This document shows positions 24,380 to 35,567 of a stretch of DNA of 64,000 nt, piece after piece. The notes under the pieces are model-generated. The model was not told the DNA's origin. It did not search any database and saw nothing but the letters and a program-made list of their open reading frames with translations. The stretch's first letter is position 1; each line of letters begins with the position of its first letter. This DNA is from Chrysaora quinquecirrha. Its lineage: Eukaryota; Cnidaria; Scyphozoa; Semaeostomeae; Pelagiidae. Location: contig JACTAT010000004.1 of the NCBI GenBank assembly GCA_014526335.1, positions 3,761,608 to 3,825,607 on the forward strand. The letters run 5' to 3'. The position numbers and the translations under genes were made by a program.

Positions 24380-24741
24380 CAGGGACGCCGGAGCGATGGT
24401 AGGGCAAAGGGGGCGGACAGGAACGTAAGGGCAATTGAGATAAAAAAATTAGCGGGGTTTGGTGGTACTCCCTAAAATTTTTTTGTGTCCACGCCCTTAA
24501 GATTGGCTTAAAATGCAACAAAAGTTTTTCAACGAGTGTAAATAATGTTTTTATACGACAATTTTTGGCTATGCCTCCACATGTACGCATTTCGAATTGC
24601 ACAATAATGGCAACACATCGTTTTTAACGTTGTCAAATTCAATTATCGATTTACATTCAAAAGGCACTCCCCCTTGCCCCCCTTAAGAAAGGGCAGGAGG
24701 GGCGCTTGCCCCCCCCCGCGCCCCCCTCTCCGGCGTCCCTG
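24380..24741. mobile_element. hAT-like MITE, 362 bp
   Basis: Terminal repeats CAGGGACGCCGGAG and its inverse CTCCGGCGTCCCTG are perfect. The flanks are GTTTGATC (24372-24379) and GTTTGATT (24742-24749), an 8-bp duplication with one change. The right side is rich in C runs. The element at 40687-41210 belongs to the same family. Confidence 0.87.
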
Positions 24742-25219
24742 GTTTGATTGCTATTGAAGGCTTGTAAACCATGTGGTTAATTTCGCGGCAAACGTTTTTT
24801 GGCTGACACTCTTAGGCTAATAGTCAATGTTTCTACATGCGATGATGTTATATTGCCAAACGAATTATTGGTTTCTTAAAGGCTAAAGGCAAAAGAAAAT
24901 GAAAGATGGTTTATTTCAACTTATTATTAATGATAAGAAAATTCTAAATTTCCTAGTACAAAACATTCCATATTTATATCGATGGCTTCATCATTCCTTG
25001 CCAGCATCATTTTGTTGTAATCTCTTCGTTTTTATAGCTCTTTGAAAACAGTATCTGTGAAAGAAATAAAATTTGTAGCTTGCTCTTAGTTGATACAGGG
25101 ACAAGAACATGAGGCATTAACTTCAAACCTTTTAAGACATCAAACACCTATGCTTTGCTTACTTCCATGTTTCCCCGAGCAGCACAGGGGAATGACTTTG
25201 TCTTAGCCTTATTTGTGGC
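24742..25219. other. Intergenic, no feature recognised
   Basis: Between the hAT-like MITE and the tandem array I see no exon, transposon end or RNA gene. Confidence 0.4.
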
Positions 25220-26390
25220 ATTGCAGGTAACTTTGGCATTGCCAGGTTCCATTTTCCGGAACACCCTGTATATTTAGGCGAAACTAGTTGTTTTTGATAA
25301 TGCTAACTGACCAAGCCATTGCATAATGTGGCAGATTATATAATGTGGCATTGCAGTTGACCCGTAGCTTTGATTAACTTATCAAAAAATTATCAAACCA
25401 AAGACTTATAGAATTTAGGCGTAGGTGTGACATTGCAGGAGACTTATATTAAGGCCGTGCGATTTGTGACCATGCTGACTGACCGAGCCATTACATAATG
25501 GGGCACGTTACATAACGTGGCACTGCAATTGACCTGTAACTTGAATAACTTATCAAAACACTATCCAACCAAAGACCTATAGAATTTCGGCGTAGGTGCA
25601 GCATTGCAGGAGACTTATGTTAAGGCGAATCTAGTATTTTTTGTGACCCTACTGACTGACGGAGCCATTACAAAATGTGGTACATTACATAAAGTGGCAC
25701 TGCAATTGACCTGTTACTTTGATTAACTTATCAAAAAAACTATCAAACCAAAGACCTATAGAATTTCAGTATAGGTGCAGCATTGCAGGAGACTTATATT
25801 AAGTCGAATCTAGTATTTTTGTGATCATGCTGACTGACCGACCCATTACATAATGTGGCAGATTATATAATGTGGCATTGCAGTTGACCCGTAGCTTTGA
25901 TTAACTTATCAAAAAACTATCAAACCAAAGACCTATAGAATTTCGGCACAGGGTAGCATTGCAGGAGATTTATATTAAAGCGAATCTAGCATTTTTGTGA
26001 CCATGCTGACTGACCGAGCCATTACATAGTGTTGCAAATTACATAATGTGGCACTGCAATCGACCTGTAACTTTGATCAACTTATCAAAAAAGTGTCAAA
26101 CCAAAGACCCATAAAATTTCGGCGTAGGTGTGGCATTGCAGGAGACCTATATTTGGGCGAATCTAGTAATTTTTGCGATCATGCTGACAGACCGAGCCAT
26201 TACATAATGTGGCACTGCAATTGACCTGTAACTTTGGTTTACTTCGCAAAAAAACTGTCAAACAAAAGACTTATAGAATTTTGGCATACATGTTGTTATA
26301 GCATTGCAGATGACCTATATTAAGACTGATCTATATTTTTTTTATTTTTGCTCATTGACTGATCTTTCCTAATGCGGCGCTGCAGTGGAC
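25220..26390. repeat. Tandem array, about seven copies of a ~176-bp unit
   Basis: The landmark GACTGACCGAGCCATTAC or a variant recurs near 25301, 25473, 25650, 25829, 26006, 26182 and 26351, with spacings of 169-179. Each unit also contains an ATAATGTGGCA word, a TTGACCTGTAACTTTG block, TTATCAAAAA, and CATTGCAGGAGAC. First and last copies are more diverged than the middle ones. No frame runs through the array. Confidence 0.92.
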
Positions 26391-27098
26391 CTGTAATTTT
26401 ACATAGAGGCCTTCTTAGAAGAGTATAAAGTAACAGTCTTTAATTGTCTAAACAAGATAATTTGGGAAAAGTGTTATGAAAACTATTCCACACTGAGATT
26501 CACTGAGAGATGACGTTGCCGATCCTACAGTCCCTGCAATATCTTCTAAGACAGGCATCAGGCATGAAATCATCATATGATACATCAAGGTTGGGGTAAA
26601 ATTGTTGTTTGGATCTCGTGGGTTAAGAATGGACTTAAATTGTGGGGATCAAAATGAAACAAGTTTACTGTTGTGGAGCTTAACTGCTATCGCTGGAAGA
26701 AAGTTTTGCGACGTAAGACAAAATGCTACATTTGAAGGCAAATTTCGCAGATGAGACAAAACGGGATATTTCATGGGGACGAACTTTCGCGTGTCTTAAA
26801 TTCGATATGTTTTATATGTGATTTCCTATTTAAAATTTCGGGTTTTCAGGTCATCCATGAACGTTGGACATGAAATTTTCATATTAAAACGAATATATTT
26901 CAGAGAACATAGCTGAGAGAAATTAATTTCTTCCAGAATCAAAATTTGTGAATTTATCGCCCTAGAAATTGAACTGTGCCCCAGAAACTACAATAAACTT
27001 TTGTCAACTTGGATACAAGGCCCGAAAGAAAAGGGAAAGGTTTCTTCCGCTAAACTTCTTCCCTTAAGCTACTGCAAGTAGAAAATGTAGCTACTTAC
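26391..27098. other. Intergenic or intronic, no feature recognised
   Basis: Lies 3' of the minus-strand cysteine-rich exon, so later exons of that gene could be here, but I could not identify one with confidence. Confidence 0.35.
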
Positions 27099-27344
27099 TC
27101 TCACAGCGAACATCCTTCAGTAAGCGCACATTCAATACAGCAAATCTGTTATAACCAGGAAGAACACATTTCCAGCATGTTCGTCTTTTATCAGGTGTCA
27201 TATGAACTGTTCTGCAATACCGCTTGTTGCATTCAATTGATTGGAAGCCTTTTGTTGCGTAATAATTCGGTTTGATTTTGCCCTTCTGAATCAGATAATC
27301 ACCAGCATCATCGCAATCCAATTCAATAAATGATGATCTAGGGG
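27099..27344 (-). CDS. Internal exon of an unrecognised cysteine-rich, probably secreted protein
   Basis: On the minus strand an acceptor TTTTCAG precedes 27344 and a good donor GTAAGT follows 27099, bracketing 82 open codons. The encoded segment has six cysteines: one near the start, two in a CNKRYC pair, two in a CWKC pair and one at the end, with several Tyr and basic residues. This spacing looks like a small disulfide-bonded extracellular module. I do not recognise the family. Flanking exons were not found; upstream ones may lie toward or inside the 500-N gap. Exon boundaries are fairly sure, function is not. Confidence 0.5.
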
Positions 27345-27518
27345 CTGAAAATATCAAATCATTTAATAAATGGATTGTTTGTAGTTATTTAGTGCACTGA
27401 GTAAAAAAGAACCTTTTCCTTAACTCCTACTATCGCAGAAACATAACTCGATTAGGTTTGCTTTTTTATATGTTCTAATGTTTTTAGTATGGACGTTTTC
27501 TCTACATCACATAAGGCC

Positions 27519-27780
27519 TGGCTAAACTAGGAGACGTGTGGCGCGCGACATTGATGTCTCTTCAGTGTCTCCCATTTAAGCCACCCTCGGAAACTTTGTA
27601 GCGCGCGACAAAATTTGTAGCAAGAGACACGCAAATTTTTCTGGGAGACAACGGAGACATTTCTTGTTTCAGCGACATGCAAATGACTCAGGGGACATGT
27701 TGCTCGCTTTCGCATGTTTAGCCACCCTGGGAGACGCGCCGAATATAGTGTCGCGCGCGACAAGTCTCCTAGTTTAGCCA
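27519..27780. mobile_element. MITE with GCGCGCGAC subterminal repeats, 262 bp
   Basis: TGGCTAAACTAGGAGAC at the left is inverted perfectly at the right (GTCTCCTAGTTTAGCCA). GCGCGCGAC occurs at both subterminal positions and once inside; GGGAGAC and GGAGACA words are scattered through it. Target duplication not clear. Confidence 0.8.
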
Positions 27781-27844
27781 CAGCTTTAGAGTACTACTCT
27801 TCTCCTCACTATTTAATTATTCATGATATTAACGAAGACTCGCC

Positions 27845-27894
27845 ATGGCCGAACATAAAGCCAAAAAAGTTGAGTCTTGGTCTGTAGCTATTAC
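27845..27894 (+). CDS. Possible 5' coding exon truncated by the gap
   Basis: An ATG in a strong start context (CGCCATGG) opens a frame of 16 codons, rich in Lys and Glu at first, that runs into the Ns at 27895. It could be the first exon of a plus-strand gene mostly inside the gap. The evidence is only the context and the open frame. Confidence 0.2.
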
Positions 27895-28394
27895 NNNNNN
27901 NNNNNNNNNNNNNNNNNNNNNNNNNNNNNNNNNNNNNNNNNNNNNNNNNNNNNNNNNNNNNNNNNNNNNNNNNNNNNNNNNNNNNNNNNNNNNNNNNNNN
28001 NNNNNNNNNNNNNNNNNNNNNNNNNNNNNNNNNNNNNNNNNNNNNNNNNNNNNNNNNNNNNNNNNNNNNNNNNNNNNNNNNNNNNNNNNNNNNNNNNNNN
28101 NNNNNNNNNNNNNNNNNNNNNNNNNNNNNNNNNNNNNNNNNNNNNNNNNNNNNNNNNNNNNNNNNNNNNNNNNNNNNNNNNNNNNNNNNNNNNNNNNNNN
28201 NNNNNNNNNNNNNNNNNNNNNNNNNNNNNNNNNNNNNNNNNNNNNNNNNNNNNNNNNNNNNNNNNNNNNNNNNNNNNNNNNNNNNNNNNNNNNNNNNNNN
28301 NNNNNNNNNNNNNNNNNNNNNNNNNNNNNNNNNNNNNNNNNNNNNNNNNNNNNNNNNNNNNNNNNNNNNNNNNNNNNNNNNNNNNNNNNNNNNN
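27895..28394. other. Assembly gap of exactly 500 N
   Basis: A round 500-base run of N is normally a placeholder of unknown true size. Order and orientation of the sequence on the two sides rest on scaffolding only. Confidence 0.98.
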
Positions 28395-28499
28395 GTGTCT
28401 GTTTTGTTTCTTTTCAAGTTAATTTTGCTGGTTCAAATCACTCTGCGCGCGAAAGTAAAGACCTGCATATGAGAACCACTGCTTTTAAGAGCCTTCAGC

Positions 28500-28720
28500 C
28501 TTCCATTACATTGCAGATTCGCTTGTGAAAAACATTGTTTGACTGATTGGCTACAACACAAAACATTGCTCGTCAAACATTTTTTTGTTTGATACAAGTG
28601 CATATTACTGTGGGAAATCTGCTTGTCAAGAAAAGTTTGCAAAGTGACAAAACGGTCAAACATTGCCTGTAAAGCAAAATCTCAAATGTTTGAACATCAA
28701 TGTTTGATCGTTTGAGTAGG
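28500..28720. repeat. AAACATTG-rich repeat
   Basis: AAACATTG or CAATGTTT occurs about six times in both orientations, ending in a GATCGTTTGA end. The same words fill the PIF/Harbinger-like element at 41334-41756, and weaker copies occur at 29520-29595. Probably a decayed or rearranged member of that family. Confidence 0.5.
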
Positions 28721-31700
28721 GTCTAATGGTAGATTTCTTCGCGATCTGGGCGGAAGACGGTAAGCGGTAGGGAAAGTTCCCGTTGATCAAAAAGTTAGCG
28801 TTCAACTTCAAAACGGAAAGCTGTACGATCGGTAAACAGTACAAGCACGCGCAGAGGACATTTTGGACGTTTAAAACGGTTTTCTTAAGGAACGGCTTTC
28901 GGCTTTTGAAAGCTAAGCTTACGTCATCTTTTGATAGGCGGAAAATTTCCTTCCCCCGTTTTCTGTCCATACTGTCAAGAGACAATCCACTGAAAGACCC
29001 AAGATTAAGGTTCCTATATGCGGGTTTTTGCTGCGAACGATGGCTTTAGATATATAAGCAGCAGCAGCGAAGCTTACTCACCTGGTTCCAAATTATTTGC
29101 CTTTTCCTGTCAATTTTTAGAAAAGCCTATTCGAGAGTGGGCTTCTTAGCAAGGGGCTGTGTAAAATTTAGCCGCATCCTCCAAGCTTAAAACAAGACCT
29201 ATGTCAAAATATTCGTAATTTAAGCTCAATGGCCTATCTAGCAACCCTGGACCTTTGCACATAAGTCGCTTCAAAACCTATGCGCAGCATAAGAGCGGGC
29301 AAAGCTCCAGTAGCTACAACATGGTATATGGTCGCAACGAGTTTATTCTGCATCGACAGCCGTACGCGTATAAAGCATTTGCTAATTTTTTTGCTGCACC
29401 TAAGCCTCCTTGCCGAAATTTGTTTTTTTTTGTATCGATAGTGTAGATATAGATGCTTGCTAGTTAATTAATCTTTGCTGTTTGAACATGAAAGAATCGT
29501 ATTTTTCACTGTACTACATGTTTTGGATGGTTGCAATCAAACAATGTTAGTTAAACATTTGAAATATGCTTTGCAAACGATGTTTGACCCTCTTGTCACG
29601 TCGCAAAATATTAAAAATATTTGTATCAAGCACAAAATTATGATCATTTTTATCATGATTATTATAATCATAGTTATGATCATCGTTGCCCTGATCGAAG
29701 TGATTATTATAATAATCATGATCATGATGGTGATTCTCGTGATTATGGTAACAATGATGATCATGGTAGTGACAATTACGGCGACCACAGTTTTATTGTG
29801 TTTTTACGCATACTATCACCCCTGCCCTGTCAATAATCCCATTTTCACCGTCCCTCGAGAATCTGGTGTCTTCTAGATGTTCCTTTCATGCTTTCTCTTC
29901 ATCGTAAATCTTCACCATATATATTTTAGATTAATTTAGTGTATACATAGTTGTGTTCTAGATTTTTATTCCCAGTTGTGTTTGTAGCTTAAGCATCAGT
30001 AATGCATATAAATTACAGTTTGTTTTGTTTGGACTTTAATGATTGACTGTATGATTAGAATAGCTGATATTACATCGCAGTGTAATTTCCGTCCTTGTTT
30101 CAAGACGAGAACAGCCTCGCCACGAAACAGATCGCTTACAAGACTTGCTGATTTGTGTTCTTGTACGAACCTAATCTGAAAGGCCCTAACTAAATGCTGG
30201 TCTTGGCAAGACCGTCTTGCCACGAGGCTTAAGTGACCATGGTTATTGATTTGTAGTCTGATGTTACTGCTCTGCTCTCGGGTTTCCAGTTGGCGAAAAA
30301 CTTCGCGCGAAGAGCTTTCGCAACGAAAATTAGAAACCTCTGCGCGCGAACCTTTGACAGGTTTTGCATTCTTTGTGAAATGTTGTTTGCGACTGCAAGT
30401 TTGACCATTGTTTGTAGCCGTCCTGCAAAGTTTGGCCAGTATATTACATTTGGTTGTTTGCTGTCCTTTATGTTCTATTTTCAATGAGCTTTTAGACGGT
30501 GGATATTTTCAGGACACTTAGACTAGAGTATGCAATCGAGAAAAGCGTTACCTTAAGTCGCAAGCATGTATGAAAGCCTGTAGACGTCGAGTCAAACGCT
30601 GTCGGAAGAGCAGAGAGCGGTAACATCACCTCAGCTGCGCGATAACTAATAAGCGGTAAGATTTTATCGTGTTGGCCTTTTCACGCTGGCGCAACACGTT
30701 CTGTTGACACGGCGATTGTCTGTTCTCTTCTTCAAACACTATGTAAGAAAGCTAGTGGCGGAGATATCGAACGTTATTGATTGGTTTTGCAATTGTTAAC
30801 TTTTCTAGTTTAATCTATACGTTACGTATATATATACATAAATTTGTTGCTGCAGTAAAGTTTCTTATTAAAATCTCAATGTTAGTCAGTGACTTACCGT
30901 TGAACGCAGAGTGTTTCTTGTTTTTGAGCCTTGTTGGTGAAATAAAACAGAATACTGTATGAATTAAGTCCATTCCTGGTGAGATGCCAGCGCTTTAAGT
31001 GCCCGTTTTTTGCTGGCCCTTGTTTTAGACACAATCAACATATCTGCTACCACCACTTACACTGACTAGAAGTGTGTGCTCATTGAAAGTAGAAACTAGC
31101 GAACACTTGAATTTCGAGACAATAGCTCGCAGCTTAAAATTCTTCTATATAGGTCCGTTCACATGGGAGAATAACCAAGCTTTAAGCAACCACCCTACGG
31201 ATGTATTAAGTCATTGCGCCGTGTGACATCCTTGTCTTGCATTTATGTCATACCAGTTTATCCCTTAAATCCCATCTCCAGCATATTTGTTCGGCATCAA
31301 AAGCGCTTGGCCATTGCGCATTCTCTATCTTCGGTAGCAAAGAGTGCAAAGTCAACTTTTCCGTGACTGAAATTGCCCGAAAAGGTTACAGCCATTCAGA
31401 AATGAGTAATGAATGCTTCGAACTTGGATTGGATGGTATTAACTCAAACTCTCCCTTCTGTTCCACCCAAGAGTAAGAAAACGCGGGACGAGTGCCTTTT
31501 TGCTTTTGCGTACTAATGCTGAAAGTCCGGTCGAGAAAGCTGTCGATTAAAACTGTGGAAGTGGTCACCGCTCTTAACACATTCTATAGGAGTGTCAGCT
31601 ATAACCAGTGTCCTTAGTGTCCTACAGGTGAGGTTCTTGCTTGTTGCAGAAAATCACTTGAACGTGGAAGACCATCCCAAAGGTCACATTGCATGCAGTT

Positions 31701-31964
31701 CACCTTGCGCTCAAGAAGATCGTGGGGAAAATCGGAGAGAAAAATGAAAAATTCGCGAGAAACAAACTCCCAAGCAAAGTTGACCTCACTTGCAGTGGCT
31801 TCAAATGCGATTTTGTGCCCAACGAATCAACCCTGCAGAAAAAAGATCTTACTGTGGTCACAAGAAAATTTCATTGCATAAAGCTGGCCATAGAGAATGC
31901 CACAGATCTCTTGACTGAAGCTGGTATCCAACTTTTCACTAAACAAAAATGATAAAATAGTCTT
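28721..31964. other. Repeat-derived intergenic sequence
   Basis: No exon could be supported. At 29637-29790 there is an ATGATCATGATTAT-type low-complexity tract that yields spurious frames of Ile/Met or Tyr/Asp/His on the two strands. The rest shows no clear transposon ends. Confidence 0.45.
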
Positions 31965-32246
31965 CCACAATGCCTGCCAAAAGTCTTGGAACACTCGCAC
32001 TATTTTACTCAGATGGTAGCAAAAAAACCCCTCCCCCTCAAACAATGTTGTTTTTCTGTGGTTTGGAATATCCCATGAGAACCCGCAATGCATTCTATGA
32101 AAGCTCAGACTGTACAAAAAAAGAGCAACATTGTTTTGGGGTGAGGGGGTTGATTTTCTGTATTTCCCCGCAAGAAAGGGAAAAGGAGTCGTATTTTCAT
32201 AAAAACTACAGGGGTGTTTCAAGGACTTTTGGCAGACATTGTAGCC
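31965..32246. repeat. Foldback repeat with CTGCCAAAAGTC arms
   Basis: ACAATGCCTGCCAAAAGTC at the left is mirrored by GACTTTTGGCAGACATTGT at the right. A second inner pair is CCCCTCCCCCTCAAACAATG with its inverse at 32121-32142. Consistent with a MITE; no target duplication identified. Confidence 0.65.
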
Positions 32247-32337
32247 ATGCATGCAACTATAGTCATGGCTATAGAATTGCTGCGTGATTAACAGTGATTT
32301 CTGCCTTGCATTTGGCGCACTCTTCATTCTCCTGGTT

Positions 32338-32475
32338 CTTAGAGCCTCAAAGGGTCACAGAGGGATTGGAAAACAGGAATTGAGGGATTTCCACTCTCTC
32401 TTCACCCTGTTTCCCAGAGCCTCAAAGTGTCACACAGGGATTGGAAATCAGGAAACGAGGGGTTTTCCTTCTATT
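32338..32475. repeat. Two-copy direct repeat, ~78-bp unit
   Basis: AGAGCCTCAAAG followed by GGGATTGGAAA, CAGGAA and GAGG occurs twice, about 78 bases apart. Confidence 0.7.
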
Positions 32476-32644
32476 TTCCTCGCTTCTTACATTCCACTGC
32501 CTGTTATGCATGAATGCTCTTGTGACCAGGGTACTGAAGAGTGCGCGAGAGATATCAAATACCTTATCACTAACTTTTATGTTTTAGTTCGCTTTCTGCT
32601 CTTGCGCTCAGTGGCAATGACAGGAGAGCTTGAAACCTTTACAC

Positions 32645-32890
32645 TCTTTTTTTTAATAAGCAACTGTTCAATAAGCAACCAGGGCTGGAGATTGTGCTAA
32701 AATTTCTGGTGAAATAGCGTTCTTTATACTGTACATCCTTGCAAACTTGTCAGTTACATTGAGAAGCCAGAAAAGAGCCAAAATAAGAGGTTTTAGTGGG
32801 TACCAGGCATTCTGTGAGCGCTGAAATCCTAGATATGTTAAGCAACTCTTGAGGGCTGGACCAAAGTCAAGTTGCTTATTGAAAGAAAAG
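32645..32890. repeat. Inverted-repeat element with AATAAGCAAC ends
   Basis: The left end has TTTAATAAGCAAC and CAGGGCTGG; the right end has GAGGGCTGG and GTTGCTTATTGAAAG in inverse order. A related half-copy is at about 14245-14275 in a FARSA intron. Confidence 0.55.
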
Positions 32891-33188
32891 TGTGTGGTAA
32901 GTTTTACTTTTTACAGGGAATTTAGTAGCTCTTCTTTTCATACAGCTTGGGACAGTTGTTTGTAGTCCAATTTTTTTATTCTTTTGCAGAAGCTGAAGCT
33001 GGAAACAAGAATGTAGGACACTGACAAACTGATTTTCTTTTAATCACGATCATAAAGGGAAGTGAACACCGTGAACAGAACTTCAAAAGGCTTGCAAAAA
33101 TATGAAACCAGGTGAAATTCTTAATTACCAATTTATCATGCAAAAAGTCCCAATTCACATTTATTCTTAAATACCGAAAATCCTCGAG

Positions 33189-33570
33189 TACACGCTTTTT
33201 TTATAAGGAGCCTACCTCAAGGCCTAGTTCTTAAAATTCCTTATTTTTGGACCTCTTTTGAGGCAATCGTAGTTAAAAGAAGTTCCTTAATAGTTCCTTA
33301 ATTTTAACTGCACATACGGTGGTCATAACAATAATAGAGAGACACTTGCATGTGAGCAAAGCTCGGGACTACTCAAGGAAACATTTGATACATGCTTAAC
33401 GTACAATTTATGTGATTTTCGACTGCAAATGAATAGAACCGTCTTTCTAATTCTTGATTTGTTGCAGCGATAAAAGCATTCAACATTGAAAAGTTCCTTA
33501 ATGATCTTCTCTTTAGTAGTATAAGTTCTTTAAATTTTCGGGCCTTCTACACGTAGGTTCCTTATAAAGT
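33189..33570. mobile_element. TATAAGGAACC-type MITE, one end truncated
   Basis: Matches 36862-37265 and 47979-48380 when read in reverse, beginning at the TA and CACGCTTTTTTTATAAGG end. The opposite end stops after CTTATAAAGTGG and lacks the final CACGC-type ~25 bases, because another element begins there. Confidence 0.8.
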
Positions 33571-34115
33571 GGTTAAGCCCCCATAAACCCCCTCAAATAC
33601 GCCCCAACTAAGAATTCGTTTGTCGGATAACTCCCCCCTCGAAGCCCCCCATGGGGAATTATTCGAGACCTTGTGAATTTGTTTTTGCCTATCGTGCATC
33701 TTTCAATTTATTAAAACACTGAAAAAGCATGTGCTGACAAGTTTTACTGTCGATTCAACCAATAATCAGCCATTGGCTATTGGCAAACAGCTGATTTTTA
33801 ATTTTGATTCTAGAACACAGATGAGCTGTTTTTTCTGTCTCTGCAATTCTGTCGAAAACACACTGGAACTATTGAACTTCAAAATAAGCCCTCCCAAAAA
33901 CGAATTCTTAGATGATTCCCTCGAATAAGCCCGCAAAAACGAATTCACAAGGTCTCGAATAATTCCCCATGGGGGCTTCGAGGGGGGGGGAGTATTTGCA
34001 AAAACGAATTTTTAGATGATTCCCTATAATAAGCCCTCCCCTTAAGTAAGACCCCATCCAAAGATCGTTTTTGCAAATAAGCCCCCGGAGGCTTATCCGA
34101 GGATCTACGGTACCG
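33571..34115. mobile_element. Element with AATAAGCCCCC-type repeats
   Basis: Blocks such as AAAACGAATTC, AATAATTCCCCATGGGG and ATTCCCTCGAATAAG occur in inverted and direct copies. The segment 33600-33665 is mirrored at about 33940-33990. The outer right end is GGCTTATCCGAGGATCTACG. Looks like a non-autonomous DNA transposon; boundaries approximate. Confidence 0.6.
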
Positions 34116-34201
34116 TATTTCCTAGATTAACTTCTCGAAAATGGCACATTTTGATTTACCTATAGAGTATCTATCGAACCTTTTTTTGCCCGACGAATTA
34201 A

Positions 34202-34850
34202 AGCCTGGCTTCCATATAGCCATGAGTGGCTGTGCAACTACTGAGACACGGCCTGTACCAACGCTGAAAAAGTAATGCGACATTTCGTTTCCACATAGCC
34301 ATAACTGGCGGGGCCAGTGCTGAGACACAGCCATAACCAGTGCTGAGACAGTGGTTGCTATAAAATGTGCTCAGTCATGTGCTCAATGAAAATAAAAACA
34401 GGTAGCACAGACACGTCGACCACGGCTGCGCCACATGTTCCTATTAAAATCTTCTACCGTCAGAAGCGCGTTAGAGCCGGCGCTACTGCGGTAGAGCAAC
34501 TGTCCAACCAAGGTAGAGCAACCGTAAGGAAGTGTTTCCATTTAAACTGAAAACGCCACAGCACTGTGTAAATATATTCGAACTTATCAAGGCTGTTTCT
34601 GCCACCGTATTAGACATGATAGCCACCACTTTTCATGACAAGCCTTTGATATTTAGTACGGCAACGTTTCAGGAGAGATCCGTCTCCCATCATCGGGCAA
34701 TGAGAAATGTGGTTTCTTTCCTATTTATTGCAAAGGTCGGGTCAAACGTGAAGTTAACCAGACCTGCGAGGAAGTTACAGCGCTGTCTCAGTTTGGTACA
34801 GCCGTTTCTCAGCACTGGTACAGCCACTGTTGGCTGTATTGTAACCAGGC
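34202..34850. mobile_element. TTAA-flanked non-autonomous element, possibly piggyBac-like
   Basis: TTAA stands at 34198-34201 and 34851-34854. The ends AGCCTGGCTTCCATATAGCC and the inverse of CTGTATTGTAACCAGGC are related inverted repeats, followed inward by repeated GCTGAGACA and GGTACAGCC words at both sides. TTAA duplication is the piggyBac signature. A remnant of the same element is at 13734-13850 in the inverted duplicate, and an internal part occurs as the foldback at 7490-7750. Confidence 0.65.
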
Positions 34851-34988
34851 TTAAGAATATGAACCCAACGAATTAACAACATGAAGAAAATGTGGATCTA
34901 TTCGTGCTCTTTATATATTACCCTGAGTAGCCAATAATTGGTGAAATTATCATTCGCGTAAATTAATCTAAACCAATAAAACATGATA

Positions 34989-35149
34989 CAGTCGAACCTC
35001 CGTTAGCGGACACCCTCTGAACAACGGTCAAAAAATTTTTGTCCCAAAGTTCATTACTTTGTAAAGGAAAACTTCCATACAGCGGACACCTCTCTACAAC
35101 GGACTATAGTATTGGTCCCACTGCTGCCCGTTATATGGAGGTTAAACTG
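34989..35149. mobile_element. pogo/Tigger-like MITE, copy in duplication 2
   Basis: CAGTCGAACCTCC and GGAGGTTAAACTG are inverted ends flanked by TA at 34987-34988 and 35150-35151. It corresponds to 13476-13608. Confidence 0.8.
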
Positions 35150-35567
35150 TACAAGAATTCAGTACAATAGGAAAACACATAATAAAACTATAGGCCTGCA
35201 GGCAAGTGTGTCATTGAGCACAGCCGAGAATCACTCTTGTCAGGGAAAATCAATTACTGCCTCAGATTACTGCACAGCTATCGTTACGCTCCGCAAAGCA
35301 TAACGATCAAGAAAGTAATTATTGTAGCTCTAGGAAATAAGAGTGGACAACGTTGAAACAACCAAGAAGCAATCACCATACAATACATTTCTAATGAGAA
35401 GACATTCAGAACTCATGAATCTTTAAGCTTATTCAGATTGCCTTCTGTTTTCGTAAGGCTTTTTTCCCATGCACAAAGCTACATAGGGGAAAAATAAACT
35501 TTAAAGTGCTCATTTGATTCAAGACAGGCAGTTTGCAAGTTAGCTTCAATAGGACACCAAAGAGGAT

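Noticed and set aside
25220..26390. CRISPR-like array
   Set aside because: The whole ~176-bp unit repeats without unique spacers, in an animal genome context.
29475..29876. Plus-strand frame with a long Ile/Met-rich hydrophobic run, like a membrane protein
   Set aside because: It is the translation of an ATGATCATTAT low-complexity tract; other frames give equally odd compositions.
31689..31952. Plus-strand 87-codon frame between repeats
   Set aside because: No start context, splice partner or recognisable domain; two overlapping frames of similar length suggest chance.
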